In this document: positions 34,645-43,123 of the stretch, in pieces
Numbering within the stretch: position 1 is the stretch's first letter
How the letters are laid out: each line of letters begins with the position of its first letter
From: Halomonas sp. 'Soap Lake #6'
GTDB lineage: Bacteria > Pseudomonadota > Gammaproteobacteria > Pseudomonadales > Halomonadaceae
DNA: 64,000 nt
Reading direction: 5' to 3'
Assembly: GCF_003031405.1 (NCBI RefSeq)
Contig: NZ_CP020469.1
Span: forward strand, 4,402,001-4,466,000
The notes under the pieces: model-generated
Databases searched by the model: none
What the model was told of the DNA's origin: nothing
Seen by the model: the letters and a program-made list of their open reading frames with translations, nothing else
Translations under genes and position numbers: made by a program

Positions 34645-37096
34645 CTTCATTGCACATAAGCGGGAAAAGGATGGGGAAATACAACCCCTACATACTCACT
34701 TAGACGAAGTAGGAACGATTTCTGCTCACTTTGCAAAGAAAATTGGCATACCTGATGTTGGCAGGCTTATTGGACTTTTGCATGATTTCGGCAAGTACAG
34801 TGAATCATTCCAAAGCTACATCAAATCGGCTACGGGTGAGATTAACCCGGATGAAGATGCTTATGTAAATGCCAATGGTTTGAAAGGAAAGATTGATCAC
34901 TCAACCGCTGGCGCTCAGCTCATTTGGAACCGGCTGCGTAAAATTGGTGGGGCAGGTCAAGGCGAGCTGTGCGGCCAGATATTGGCACTGTGCATTGCTT
35001 CACATCACAGCGGTTTAATAGACTGTTTTAGCTTGGATGACAGGCCGGTTTTTGCTGATCGAATACAGAAAACCGACGACAAGGCACACTTGGAAGAGTG
35101 CCAGCGCGTAGCAGACCAAGAAATACTATCTCAAATTGATCAACTTGCCAGCTTAGATATTGTTAAAGAACTTTTTGGACAGCTGAGAAAATTTGTCAAC
35201 TTCAATGAATTGTCGACTATCGATCACTTTAACTTGGGTTTTTTTACCCGTTTTTTATTCAGCTGCTTGATAGATGCAGATAGGCTGAATAGTGCTGAAT
35301 TTGAAGACCCAGCCAGACTGCAAGAAAGGTTAAATAATACAGCGCCTGTTCAGTGGGGTGTTGCTTTAGAGCGATTGGAGAACCATCTTGCTGCTCTTAC
35401 CTCGCACAACTATGTGGATGAGTTGCGCAGAGAGATTTCCGAGAACTGCAAGAGCAATGCCTATAAAGAGCAAGGGTTGTACACCCTTACCGTGCCAACC
35501 GGCGGCGGAAAAACCTATGCCAGCCTTCGTTTTGCCTTAAATCATGCGAAGCATCATGGATTGGAGCGTATCATTTATGTAATCCCCTTCACCTCGATTA
35601 TTGAGCAGAATGCCAAGGTTGTCAGGGAGGTTCTGGAAAAAGATGAGGATTTACGACCGTGGGTATTGGAGCATCACTCCAATCTGGAGCCAGAGCAACA
35701 GACTTGGCAGACCAAATTGGTCTCCGAAAACTGGGATTCGCCGATCATACTCACAACCATGGTGCAATTTTTGGAGGCATTGTTCAGCGGGGGAACAAAA
35801 GGCGTAAGGCGACTGCATCAACTTGCTAACAGCATTCTAATCTTCGATGAAGTTCAGACATTGCCGGTCAATTGCGTCCACCTTTTTTGCAACGCCATAA
35901 ATTTTCTCTCGCCTAGATGTAATACAACAGCAGTGCTGTGTACAGCAACTCAGCCGTCACTAAATGAGCTAAGAGGTTCAAATAAAGGGCAATTGATTAT
36001 CCCGGAAGAAAATGAACTGGCCGGGGATTTTAGTCGACACTTTAGGGAGCTTAGGCGAGTTGATGTTAATAAATTGTTAAAGCCGGGAGGATGGAGTGCG
36101 CAGGAAGTCGCTGATTTGGCAGTCACTCAGTTTAATGAGCGCAATAGTTGTCTGGTCATCGTTAATACCAAAGCCTGGGCACAAGAGCTGTATCAGCGTT
36201 GTGCAGAAAAAATAAATGACCCGCACCTGTTCCATCTGAGTACAAATCAGTGCCCAGCTCACCGTAAGGTGTTGCTGGATGAAATTAGAGCGCGATTGGA
36301 TAACGATCAACCTGTGCTTTGTATCTCAACGCAATTGATTGAAGCGGGAGTAGATGTGGACTTCGCGACCGTGATTCGCTTCCTTGCAGGCTTGGATTCC
36401 ATTGCTCAAGCAGCTGGACGTTGTAACCGTAACGGCAGGTTGAAGGATGAGCAGGGCAACTTGGTTAAGGGGCAAGTTTATATTGTGAACCCTGACAAGG
36501 AGAGCACAGGGATGTTGAAGGACATCGAAATTGGAAAGGATAAGGCTGAGCGTGTCTTTTCCGAGAATCACGAGGACCTCTTGTCACCGGAAGCCATAAA
36601 ACAGTATTTCCGCTACTACTTCTTTGAACGGGCCGATGATATGACCTATCGGCTCAAGGATAGCAACAAATTCAGGAATGATAATCTTCTGAACCTGCTG
36701 AGTACCAGGGATGGTAGCAACGCTAATTTCACAGATAGGGAGGGAAAAATCCCACTCTTGCGACAAGCATTTATGGAAGCAGGGAAACAATTCAAAGCCA
36801 TTGATGCACCAACACAAGCCGTGATTGTGCAGTATGGTGACGGCCAGAAGCTGGTGGCTGAGTTATGTTCAGTTGCTAAAGAGTTCGATGCACATCGCTA
36901 TTACCAGCTATTACGGCAAGCCCAGAAATACAGCGTTAATGTGTTTCCCAATGTGTGGGCAAAATTAGCTGATGCAGAGGCAGTCCATGAAATCCAGCCT
37001 GGGCATGGTATCTATTATCTTGCCGAAGACTTTTATAGTAAAAAATTTGGGCTTAGCGATCAAGCGGTAGGACAGAAAGCATTTCTAAGCGTTTAA
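34631..37096 (+). CDS. cas3: CRISPR-associated nuclease/helicase Cas3 (type I-C)
   Basis: Cas3 is recruited by Cascade to nick and degrade the target strand. The 821-residue protein has an HD nuclease domain (HTHLDEVGTISAHF, LLHDFGKYSESFQSYI, DHSTAGAQ, SHHSG at about residue 123). The SF2 helicase follows, with Walker A TVPTGGGKTYAS (about 289), FDEVQTLP (about 406), the TATQPS motif, and motif VI STQLIEAGVDVDFATVIR...AQAAGRCNRNG. The start at 34631 overlaps the upstream HD fragment. A short C-terminal domain completes the protein. cas5c follows after 10 nt. Confidence 0.95.
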   Translation: MCQNNFIAHKREKDGEIQPLHTHLDEVGTISAHFAKKIGIPDVGRLIGLLHDFGKYSESFQSYIKSATGEINPDEDAYVNANGLKGKIDHSTAGAQLIWNRLRKIGGAGQGELCGQILALCIASHHSGLIDCFSLDDRPVFADRIQKTDDKAHLEECQRVADQEILSQIDQLASLDIVKELFGQLRKFVNFNELSTIDHFNLGFFTRFLFSCLIDADRLNSAEFEDPARLQERLNNTAPVQWGVALERLENHLAALTSHNYVDELRREISENCKSNAYKEQGLYTLTVPTGGGKTYASLRFALNHAKHHGLERIIYVIPFTSIIEQNAKVVREVLEKDEDLRPWVLEHHSNLEPEQQTWQTKLVSENWDSPIILTTMVQFLEALFSGGTKGVRRLHQLANSILIFDEVQTLPVNCVHLFCNAINFLSPRCNTTAVLCTATQPSLNELRGSNKGQLIIPEENELAGDFSRHFRELRRVDVNKLLKPGGWSAQEVADLAVTQFNERNSCLVIVNTKAWAQELYQRCAEKINDPHLFHLSTNQCPAHRKVLLDEIRARLDNDQPVLCISTQLIEAGVDVDFATVIRFLAGLDSIAQAAGRCNRNGRLKDEQGNLVKGQVYIVNPDKESTGMLKDIEIGKDKAERVFSENHEDLLSPEAIKQYFRYYFFERADDMTYRLKDSNKFRNDNLLNLLSTRDGSNANFTDREGKIPLLRQAFMEAGKQFKAIDAPTQAVIVQYGDGQKLVAELCSVAKEFDAHRYYQLLRQAQKYSVNVFPNVWAKLADAEAVHEIQPGHGIYYLAEDFYSKKFGLSDQAVGQKAFLSV

Positions 37097-37106
37097 GGGA
37101 GGAAGA

Positions 37107-37811
37107 ATGAAAAACAGCATCAGTTTCAAACTTTGGGGGCGATATGCGCTATTCACCGATCCCATTACCAAAATTGGTGGCGAAAAATGCTCCTACCATG
37201 TCCCTACCTATGAAGCGATCAAAGGTGTACTCAAGTCCATTTACTGGAAGCCCACCATTATCTGGCGCGTGGATAAAGTACGAGTAATCAAGCCTATTCG
37301 AACACAAACCAAAGGAACCAAACCACTGGCTTGGGGTGGAGGGAATAGCTTAGCTATTTACACCTTCCTGCATGATGTGGAGTATCAAGTTCAGGCTCAT
37401 TTTGAGTGGAACATGAATAGGCCAGAACTGGCGCAAGATCGAATTGATGGTAAGCATTTCTCTATTGCTCAGCGAATGTTGGAGAAAGGAGGCCGCCAGG
37501 ATATCTTCCTTGGTGTGCGAGATTGCCAGGCTTATGTGGAACCGTGTGAATTTGGAGAAGGGCCAGGAGCCTATGACGAAATAGATGAATTGTCATTTGG
37601 CCTGATGTTCCATAGTTTTGATTACCCAGATGAAACCGGGATAAATGAGCTGCACAGCCGCTTCTGGCGCGCCACCATGACAAAAGGTGTGCTTGAGTTT
37701 CCTACGCCAGAACAGTGTGAAATGCGCCGCTTTGTACGAAAAATGGAAGCAAAGGAGTTTAATCTTGGTGACAACCTCTTGGGTGTGAATGCTGAGGAGG
37801 TCTCGTTATGA
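37107..37811 (+). CDS. cas5c: Cas5c, type I-C crRNA-processing endoribonuclease
   Basis: In type I-C, Cas5c replaces Cas6: it cuts pre-crRNA within the repeat and then stays bound to the 5' handle. The 234-residue protein has Y46, K116 and H117, the same positions as the catalytic triad described for Bacillus halodurans Cas5c. The segments are YEAIKGVLKSIYWKP and DGKHFSIAQRML. A glycine-rich loop (AWGGGNSLA) lies at about residues 75-83. The stop overlaps the cas8c start by 4 nt (ATGA), implying coupled translation. Confidence 0.95.
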   Translation: MKNSISFKLWGRYALFTDPITKIGGEKCSYHVPTYEAIKGVLKSIYWKPTIIWRVDKVRVIKPIRTQTKGTKPLAWGGGNSLAIYTFLHDVEYQVQAHFEWNMNRPELAQDRIDGKHFSIAQRMLEKGGRQDIFLGVRDCQAYVEPCEFGEGPGAYDEIDELSFGLMFHSFDYPDETGINELHSRFWRATMTKGVLEFPTPEQCEMRRFVRKMEAKEFNLGDNLLGVNAEEVSL

Positions 37812-39790
37812 GTTGGATGGCTAAACTCTACGACACCTACCCGCACATACAGGGTGTAGCAGGAAATACTCCATGGCCAGTTGCCCATGTTAAAAAAAAT
37901 GCCCATGTAGAGGTAACGATTGACGAGAAAGGTAATTTCCTACGTGTAAAAGTTTTGGAAGGTGATGACTCATCAACTTTAATTCCTGTGACTGAAAAAT
38001 CAGGTGCTAGAACAGGGAATATCGACCCCCACCCTCTTTGTGAGGAGCTAAGTTATTTAGCTTTTGACTTGAACGACGGAGTAAAGAAAAAAGAGGAAAG
38101 AAACAAGCGGTACCTTGAACTTTTAAATAGTTGGTGTGAGTCTGATTTTTCTCACGCAAAAGCAATAGCCATCAGGGATTATATTTCAATAAAAAGACTT
38201 TGGACGGATGTTTCCAGATTTATAAGTTTTCCAATTGTTTTCAAAGCTAACAGCACCCAGAAAATTGAAGCTAATAAGTGTTTTGTCAGGTGGAGGGTTG
38301 AAGCCAGCGGAGATTTAATAACGGGAACTTGGGAAGATTTATCTTTAATAGAGTCTTGGGTAAGTTTTGAAAAAAGCTTGAACCCTAAAATTGGTTTTTG
38401 TCATGTGACAGGGGAAGAGTCAAGACTGGCTAAGTTTCATCCGAAATTTATCAGGAATGCGGCTGATGGGGCTAGGCTCATCACCCAAAATGATTGGGAA
38501 GGTTTTACATTTCTTGGACGCCTTACAGACTCGAAAAAAGAAATAACGGAAAAGTTTAATCCTAGCCAAGTTAGTGAAGTTTCTTATGAGGTTACCCAAA
38601 AAGCCCACAATGCCTTGCGCTGGTTGATTAGCAATCAAGCAAATAGAAATGGTGATCAAGTGCTTGTTGCTTGGGCTGTATCCGGCAAACCAAGACCTGA
38701 TCCGTTGGCACCCACTTGGGATCTAGATAATTTCGATGTGGTTACAAATGAAAACCATGACGTGTTATCCACAGTAACCGATCTTACAACCGATCTTGGG
38801 CAGAACTTTGCCAAGGCTCTGGGTCGTTATATGGCAGGATATTTTGATGGTCGCATTGCCAGTCTCAAAGACCATGAAAGCATCGTTGTGATGGGGTTGG
38901 ATTCTGCTACACCGGGGCGTATGGCAGTTATCTATTACCGAGATTTTATGGCCAGGGATTATGTAAAGACCATCGAGAAATGGCATTTACACTTGGCTTG
39001 GCCGCAGCGGGTAAGCAAAGAGATCCAAGCAGGCGGAAAGAAGCCAAAAACACAGGTGTATTGGCCTGTCAGCGCACCTTCACCTTGGAACATACTCCAA
39101 GCGGCTTATGGTGACGTGGTGAAAAGCAATGAAGAACTAAAAAAGAGTCTTTATGAAAGGATTATGCCCTGCATTCTGGAAGGCAGACCCTTACCCATTG
39201 ATTTGGTCAACCTTGCCGTAACTCGCGCGAGTAATCGGAATAACAGCGAGCATTGGGAATGGGAGAGAAACTTAGGGGTTGCTTGTGCGCTGTATCGCGG
39301 ATTTCGCCACCCAGAGCGTCAACCGGATTCAAAAAGGTGGAGAGAATACAAAATGTCACTGGATCTCAACTATACCGGCAAAGACTATCTGTACGGACGC
39401 CTGCTGGCTGTCGCAGAGCGGATAGAAGAAATGGCAATGTTTGTTGCAAAAGAGCCAAGCCGAACAACACACGCTAGTCGATTAATGCAGCGCTTTGCTG
39501 ATCGGCCGGCCTCAACCTGGCTGAATATTGAAACTGCACTCGGCCCATATCAGCAACGCTTGCGTACCAAGATCCCGCCCTTAGAAGCTGCATACAAAAG
39601 GCTGCTGGATGATATAACCGATACTTTTGATCGAAATGATTTTTCCGTGGATAAACGATTGAATGGTGAATATCTTCTGGGCTTCCATTGTCAGCGCAAA
39701 TGGCTACGGGATCATAAATTAAAAAATGGTGAATGGGTTATCAAGTCGCCAGGAGAGCCGGAATTAACTGTACCTGAAGGAGAAGAGTAA
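37808..39790 (+). CDS. cas8c: Cas8c (Csd1), large Cascade subunit
   Basis: Cas8c recognises the PAM and caps the type I-C Cascade complex. The 660-residue protein starts MSWMAKLYDTYPHIQGVAGNTPWP and contains the conserved FHPKFIRNAADGARLITQND region, then HNALRWLISNQANRNGDQVLVAWAVSG. The stretch from about 37900 to 38650 is visibly richer in A+T than the flanks, hinting at a mosaic N-terminal half. The last third includes a candidate internal start for Cas11c at 39353. The stop overlaps cas7c by 1 nt (TAATG). Confidence 0.93.
   Translation: MSWMAKLYDTYPHIQGVAGNTPWPVAHVKKNAHVEVTIDEKGNFLRVKVLEGDDSSTLIPVTEKSGARTGNIDPHPLCEELSYLAFDLNDGVKKKEERNKRYLELLNSWCESDFSHAKAIAIRDYISIKRLWTDVSRFISFPIVFKANSTQKIEANKCFVRWRVEASGDLITGTWEDLSLIESWVSFEKSLNPKIGFCHVTGEESRLAKFHPKFIRNAADGARLITQNDWEGFTFLGRLTDSKKEITEKFNPSQVSEVSYEVTQKAHNALRWLISNQANRNGDQVLVAWAVSGKPRPDPLAPTWDLDNFDVVTNENHDVLSTVTDLTTDLGQNFAKALGRYMAGYFDGRIASLKDHESIVVMGLDSATPGRMAVIYYRDFMARDYVKTIEKWHLHLAWPQRVSKEIQAGGKKPKTQVYWPVSAPSPWNILQAAYGDVVKSNEELKKSLYERIMPCILEGRPLPIDLVNLAVTRASNRNNSEHWEWERNLGVACALYRGFRHPERQPDSKRWREYKMSLDLNYTGKDYLYGRLLAVAERIEEMAMFVAKEPSRTTHASRLMQRFADRPASTWLNIETALGPYQQRLRTKIPPLEAAYKRLLDDITDTFDRNDFSVDKRLNGEYLLGFHCQRKWLRDHKLKNGEWVIKSPGEPELTVPEGEE
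39353..39790 (+). CDS. cas11c: Predicted Cas11c from an internal start in cas8c
   Basis: Type I-C systems make the small subunit Cas11c from an internal start in the 3' part of cas8c. Here ATG 39353 is in frame with cas8c (codon 516) and is preceded by AGGTGGAG about 10 nt upstream. It would yield a 145-residue helical protein starting MSLDLNYTGKDYLYGRLLAVAERIEEM. That size and position agree with known Cas11c. The exact start is an inference; other internal methionines nearby have weaker ribosome binding sites. Confidence 0.6.
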   Translation: MSLDLNYTGKDYLYGRLLAVAERIEEMAMFVAKEPSRTTHASRLMQRFADRPASTWLNIETALGPYQQRLRTKIPPLEAAYKRLLDDITDTFDRNDFSVDKRLNGEYLLGFHCQRKWLRDHKLKNGEWVIKSPGEPELTVPEGEE

Positions 39791-40623
39791 TGAGTTCATT
39801 AAGTAATAAAATTGATTTTGCCATTATTTTTTCAGTGAAGAATGCTAACCCAAATGGTGACCCGCTAAATGGTAACCGCCCGCGTACAGACTATGATGGT
39901 TATGGAGAGATTACAGATGTTTGTTTGAAACGTAAAACCAGAGACCGTTTACAAGACGCAGGTCATGCCATTTTTGTACAGTCTGATGAAAAGAAAACGG
40001 ATGCGTATCCAAGCTTGCGAGCAAGAGCTGAAGGTGTACTGGGTAAAGATGCACTGAATGCCAAAAAAACGGCACCTGAAAATGCCGCTAGGTTGGCTTG
40101 TGATACTTGGTTTGACGTGCGTGCTTTTGGGCAGTTATTTGCTTTTAAAAGTGAGGAAAAAGATGGCGTTTCCATCCCGATCCGCGGCCCTGTGAGTATT
40201 CATTCTGCATTCAGTGTTGAGCCTGTCAGCATTACGAGCACACAAATTACCAAAAGTGTAAGTGGTGATGGTGATGGCAGTAAAAAAGGTTCGGATACCA
40301 TGGGGATGAAGCATCGGGTTGATCAGGCCGTATATGTTACATACGGCGCGATATCACCGCAATTAGCTGAAAAAACCGGATTTAGTGATCAAGATGCAGA
40401 GGTACTAAAACAAATTCTACCAAAGCTATTCGAAGGTGATGCTTCTACTGCCAGACCCGAAGGCTCAATGGTCGTTGAGAAAGTTATCTGGTGGCAGCAC
40501 AGTAATAAATCGGGGCAGTATTCTTCTGCCAAAGTACACCGAACTCTTACAGTAAAAACTGACGGTAGCTATCGCCTTGATAACTTAGAGGATTTAACAG
40601 CAGAAGAGATTGAAGGCTTTTAA
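39790..40623 (+). CDS. cas7c: Cas7c (Csd2), Cascade backbone
   Basis: Cas7c subunits line the crRNA spacer in the type I-C Cascade. The 277-residue protein has the typical opening IIFSVKNANPNGDPLNGNRPRTDYDGYGEITDVCLKRKTRDRL. GPVSIHSAFSVEPVSI and the C-terminal MVVEKVIWWQHSNKSGQYSSAKVHRTL follow. It is followed not by cas4, as usual, but by a 372-nt stretch containing a decayed gene pair. Confidence 0.95.
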   Translation: MSSLSNKIDFAIIFSVKNANPNGDPLNGNRPRTDYDGYGEITDVCLKRKTRDRLQDAGHAIFVQSDEKKTDAYPSLRARAEGVLGKDALNAKKTAPENAARLACDTWFDVRAFGQLFAFKSEEKDGVSIPIRGPVSIHSAFSVEPVSITSTQITKSVSGDGDGSKKGSDTMGMKHRVDQAVYVTYGAISPQLAEKTGFSDQDAEVLKQILPKLFEGDASTARPEGSMVVEKVIWWQHSNKSGQYSSAKVHRTLTVKTDGSYRLDNLEDLTAEEIEGF

Positions 40624-40635
40624 TATCTTGCCGCT

Positions 40636-40776
40636 ATGAAATACGCTGCTGATCTTCATTACCTCAGCTGGATACAGATTGGCAGGGGTAATGATCAAAT
40701 TTTTTGCCTTGCCAGAGTTTGTTGCCCCTTACGGGATATCTGGCATGATGACTTTAAAACCAGGAGGCAGAAATGA
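40636..40776 (+). pseudogene. Possible remnant of a toxin (DUF4258-like tail)
   Basis: A 46-codon frame ends in LRDIWHDDFKTRRQK and overlaps the following antitoxin-like start in an ATGA. That tail and junction resemble DUF4258 toxin genes, which end in a similar W-xD-DF-xxRR motif just before a YgiT-type antitoxin. The body of the domain is missing, so this would be the last part of a deleted toxin. The family assignment is tentative. Confidence 0.4.
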
Positions 40777-40981
40777 AATGTGTCATCTGTATGCAGGGCG
40801 ACACCCGTGACTTTGACTCGCGGTGAAGTAACTGACGTGATTAAAAATGTACCAGCAGATATCTGCAAAAACTGCGGTGAATATTATCACAGCGATGAGA
40901 TTTCCAGAAAAACTCTGACTCTGGCAGAAAGAAGCTATGAAGCATAATCTGGAAGTTGAAGTCATCCAGCTCGCTGCCTGA
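40773..40981 (+). pseudogene. Frameshifted YgiT-type zinc-finger antitoxin
   Basis: Read with two +1 shifts, this encodes MKCVICMQGDT, then VTLTRGEVTDVIKNVPADICKNCGEYYHSDEISRKTLTLAERSYEA, then HNLEVEVIQLAA. That is a full YgiT/MqsA N-terminal-type protein with a CxxC...CxxC zinc finger. The unshifted frame stops at 40826, and the second segment stops at 40947. The gene is therefore a pseudogene lodged between cas7c and cas4, where type I-C operons normally have no insertion. Purified by decay, it points to a past toxin-antitoxin insertion. Confidence 0.78.
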
Positions 40982-40995
40982 CAGGACAAAAGCTT

Positions 40996-41637
40996 ATGGA
41001 TGATGAAAAACTTATCCCCTTGTCAGCTCTGCAGCACTATGCCTTTTGTCCCAGACAGTGTGCGCTGATTCATAACGAACAAGTCTGGGCGGAAAATTTC
41101 CTAACTGCCCAGGGCCAGCAGTTACATACGCGAGTCGACAGTGGTGAACCCGAAACCCGTAAAGGGGTGAGGTTTGAGCGAGGCGTACAGGTTGCGGCTC
41201 ATTCTTTGGGTTTGATCGGAAAAATGGATTTGCTAGAAAAAAAGCTGTCCACAGGCGAGTTGATCCCCGTTGAATATAAGCGTGGCAAACCGAAACCGAC
41301 CGACTGGGATGAAATTCAGCTTTGTGCCCAGGCACTTTGTCTGGAAGAAATGACCGGGCAAACCATCAAAGAAGGTGCGCTCTGGTATCACCAGACCCGC
41401 CATCGCCACCCCGTAGAGCTGAATGATCAACTTAGGCAACGAACGCTGGAAGTCATCAATGCCGTTGCCCAGCTTTTTGCCAGTGGGCAAACACCGCCTG
41501 CAAAATACGAAAAAAAGTGTAATGCCTGCAGCCTTTATGATCTTTGTAATCCAAAAATCATGCAAAGAGATAACAGTAATCAGTATATAGAGCAGCTATT
41601 TACAGAGAGGGCACAAGATGAAGAAACTCCAGAATAG
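40996..41637 (+). CDS. cas4: Cas4, adaptation nuclease
   Basis: Cas4 trims prespacers at the PAM and sets their orientation. The 213-residue RecB-fold protein has the iron-sulfur cysteines (CPRQC near residue 18-22 and CNACSLYDLC near the C-terminus). The nuclease motifs are GKMDLLE and PVEYKRGK, followed by QLCAQALCLEE. Its end overlaps cas1 by 20 nt. It starts at ATG 40996, 14 nt after the antitoxin remnant. Confidence 0.94.
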   Translation: MDDEKLIPLSALQHYAFCPRQCALIHNEQVWAENFLTAQGQQLHTRVDSGEPETRKGVRFERGVQVAAHSLGLIGKMDLLEKKLSTGELIPVEYKRGKPKPTDWDEIQLCAQALCLEEMTGQTIKEGALWYHQTRHRHPVELNDQLRQRTLEVINAVAQLFASGQTPPAKYEKKCNACSLYDLCNPKIMQRDNSNQYIEQLFTERAQDEETPE

Positions 41638-42634
41638 CCTCTATATCAACACTCAAGGTGCCTACCTGCATAAAGAGCGGGAAACGTTGGTGATCGATAT
41701 CGCCAAGGAAAAAGCACTACAGCTACCCATCCACTCAATCAGCGGTATTTTTTGTTTCGGCAATGTCATGGTTTCACCCCAGGTCATGGGTTTTTGCGGG
41801 GAGCGGGGAGTCAACCTGGCTTTTTTCACCGAATACGGTCGATTTCTTGCCAGAGTACAGGGTAAACAAACGGGTAATGTACTCCTGCGTCGAACCCAGT
41901 ACCGGCATGCAGACACACACGCTTCTGAAATTGCCCAGGTTATAGTGGCAGCAAAAATTCAGTCGCAACGTCAAGTATTGCAAAGGCATCAACGCAACTA
42001 TGGCAAACAACCCCAAGTCACCCAAGTCATTGCTCTGCTTAAAAGCACAGTGGAAAGGTTAAAAGTAACAACCGATCTGGATACTATTCGCGGCCTGGAA
42101 GGAGATGCCGCCGCACGCTACTTTTCAGTCTTTAATCACCTGATCACTGAAAAAACAGGGGATTTCACCTTTAATCAGCGCACCCGCAGACCACCCACTG
42201 ACCCAGTTAATGCCCTATTGTCTTTCTTCTATGCCATTTTGGGTAATGATATCAGCGCAGCATTACAGGGTGTGGGGCTTGATCCCCAGGTTGGCTTTCT
42301 TCATAGGGATCGCCCCGGTAGGGACAGTCTGGCCCAGGATATTCTGGAAGAGCTGCGAGCTTACTTTGTAGATCGATTGGTTTTGACCCTAATCAACCGC
42401 CAGCAGGTGAAATCCTCTGACTTTATTTATGAGGTCAGCGGTGCCGTCAAACTGAAAGACACGGCAAGAAAAACAGTCCTTCAAGAGTTTCAGGCCAGAA
42501 AACAGCAAACCATCACACACCCTTTTCTAAAAGAGGAAGTGCCTTTAGGGCTTTTACCCCATGCCCAAGCTTTATTACTGGCAAGGCACCTTAGAGGTGA
42601 CCTGCAACACTACCCGCCGTTTCTGGCCCGCTAA
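41618..42634 (+). CDS. cas1: Cas1, type I-C integrase
   Basis: Cas1 with Cas2 inserts new spacers next to the leader. The 338-residue protein has the metal-binding glutamate in GLEGDAAARYF, and histidine and aspartate in VGFLHRDRPGRDSLAQDILEELRAYFVDRLVL. The N-terminal beta-sandwich region is LYINTQGAYLHKERETLVIDIAKEKA. It matches the type I-C subgroup in order and sequence. cas2 follows after 19 nt. Confidence 0.96.
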   Translation: MKKLQNSLYINTQGAYLHKERETLVIDIAKEKALQLPIHSISGIFCFGNVMVSPQVMGFCGERGVNLAFFTEYGRFLARVQGKQTGNVLLRRTQYRHADTHASEIAQVIVAAKIQSQRQVLQRHQRNYGKQPQVTQVIALLKSTVERLKVTTDLDTIRGLEGDAAARYFSVFNHLITEKTGDFTFNQRTRRPPTDPVNALLSFFYAILGNDISAALQGVGLDPQVGFLHRDRPGRDSLAQDILEELRAYFVDRLVLTLINRQQVKSSDFIYEVSGAVKLKDTARKTVLQEFQARKQQTITHPFLKEEVPLGLLPHAQALLLARHLRGDLQHYPPFLAR

Positions 42635-42653
42635 TTAACAGAAGGAGCCAAAC

Positions 42654-42947
42654 ATGTTGGTATTGGTCACCTATGATGTTTCCTTTGATGATCCCGCAGG
42701 CCCCAGCAGACTCAGGCGTATTGCCAAAACCTGTGAGGACTTCGGAACACGAGTTCAATACTCCGTTTTTGAGTGCGACCTGGAGCCTGATCAATGGGTA
42801 AGGTTAAAAGCCCAGTTGCTGGATGTCTATGATGAAGAGGTGGACAGCCTGCGTTTTTATAAGCTAGGGAAAAACTGGCGTGGTAAAATTGAACACCATG
42901 GTGCCAAACCTGCGCTTGACCTATTCAAAGACCCCTTGATTATCTAA
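42654..42947 (+). CDS. cas2: Cas2, type I-C adaptation protein
   Basis: Cas2 forms the central dimer of the Cas1-Cas2 integrase. The 97-residue ferredoxin-like protein has the conserved aspartate in LVTYDVSFDDP. RRIAKTCEDFGTRVQYSVFECDLEPDQW follows. AGAAGGAG precedes the ATG. It is the last cas gene, 176 nt before the first repeat. Confidence 0.96.
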   Translation: MLVLVTYDVSFDDPAGPSRLRRIAKTCEDFGTRVQYSVFECDLEPDQWVRLKAQLLDVYDEEVDSLRFYKLGKNWRGKIEHHGAKPALDLFKDPLII

Positions 42948-43123
42948 ATGCTAACCATGAGTTCTCATAAAAACACACTTCGGTTAGCGTGCATCTATGT
43001 CACTGATCTTTAATAATATATTTACAATGATCACCTAAAGCATTGAATATCAAACGCAATCTTCCAGAGGTTAGCGAAAACCCGCCTCAGAAGGTAGTAT
43101 TGATCAGCCTTTCACGAAAGGCA
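42948..43123 (+). promoter_or_regulatory. CRISPR leader
   Basis: The 176-nt stretch between cas2 and the first repeat contains an A/T-rich centre (TTTAATAATATATTTACAATG), flanked by TGATC at 43000-43010 and GATCA further on. It should hold the array promoter and the Cas1-Cas2 integration signal. Repeats next to it are uniform while distal repeats decay, which fits a leader at this end. TTTCACGAAAG lies just before the first repeat. Confidence 0.8.
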
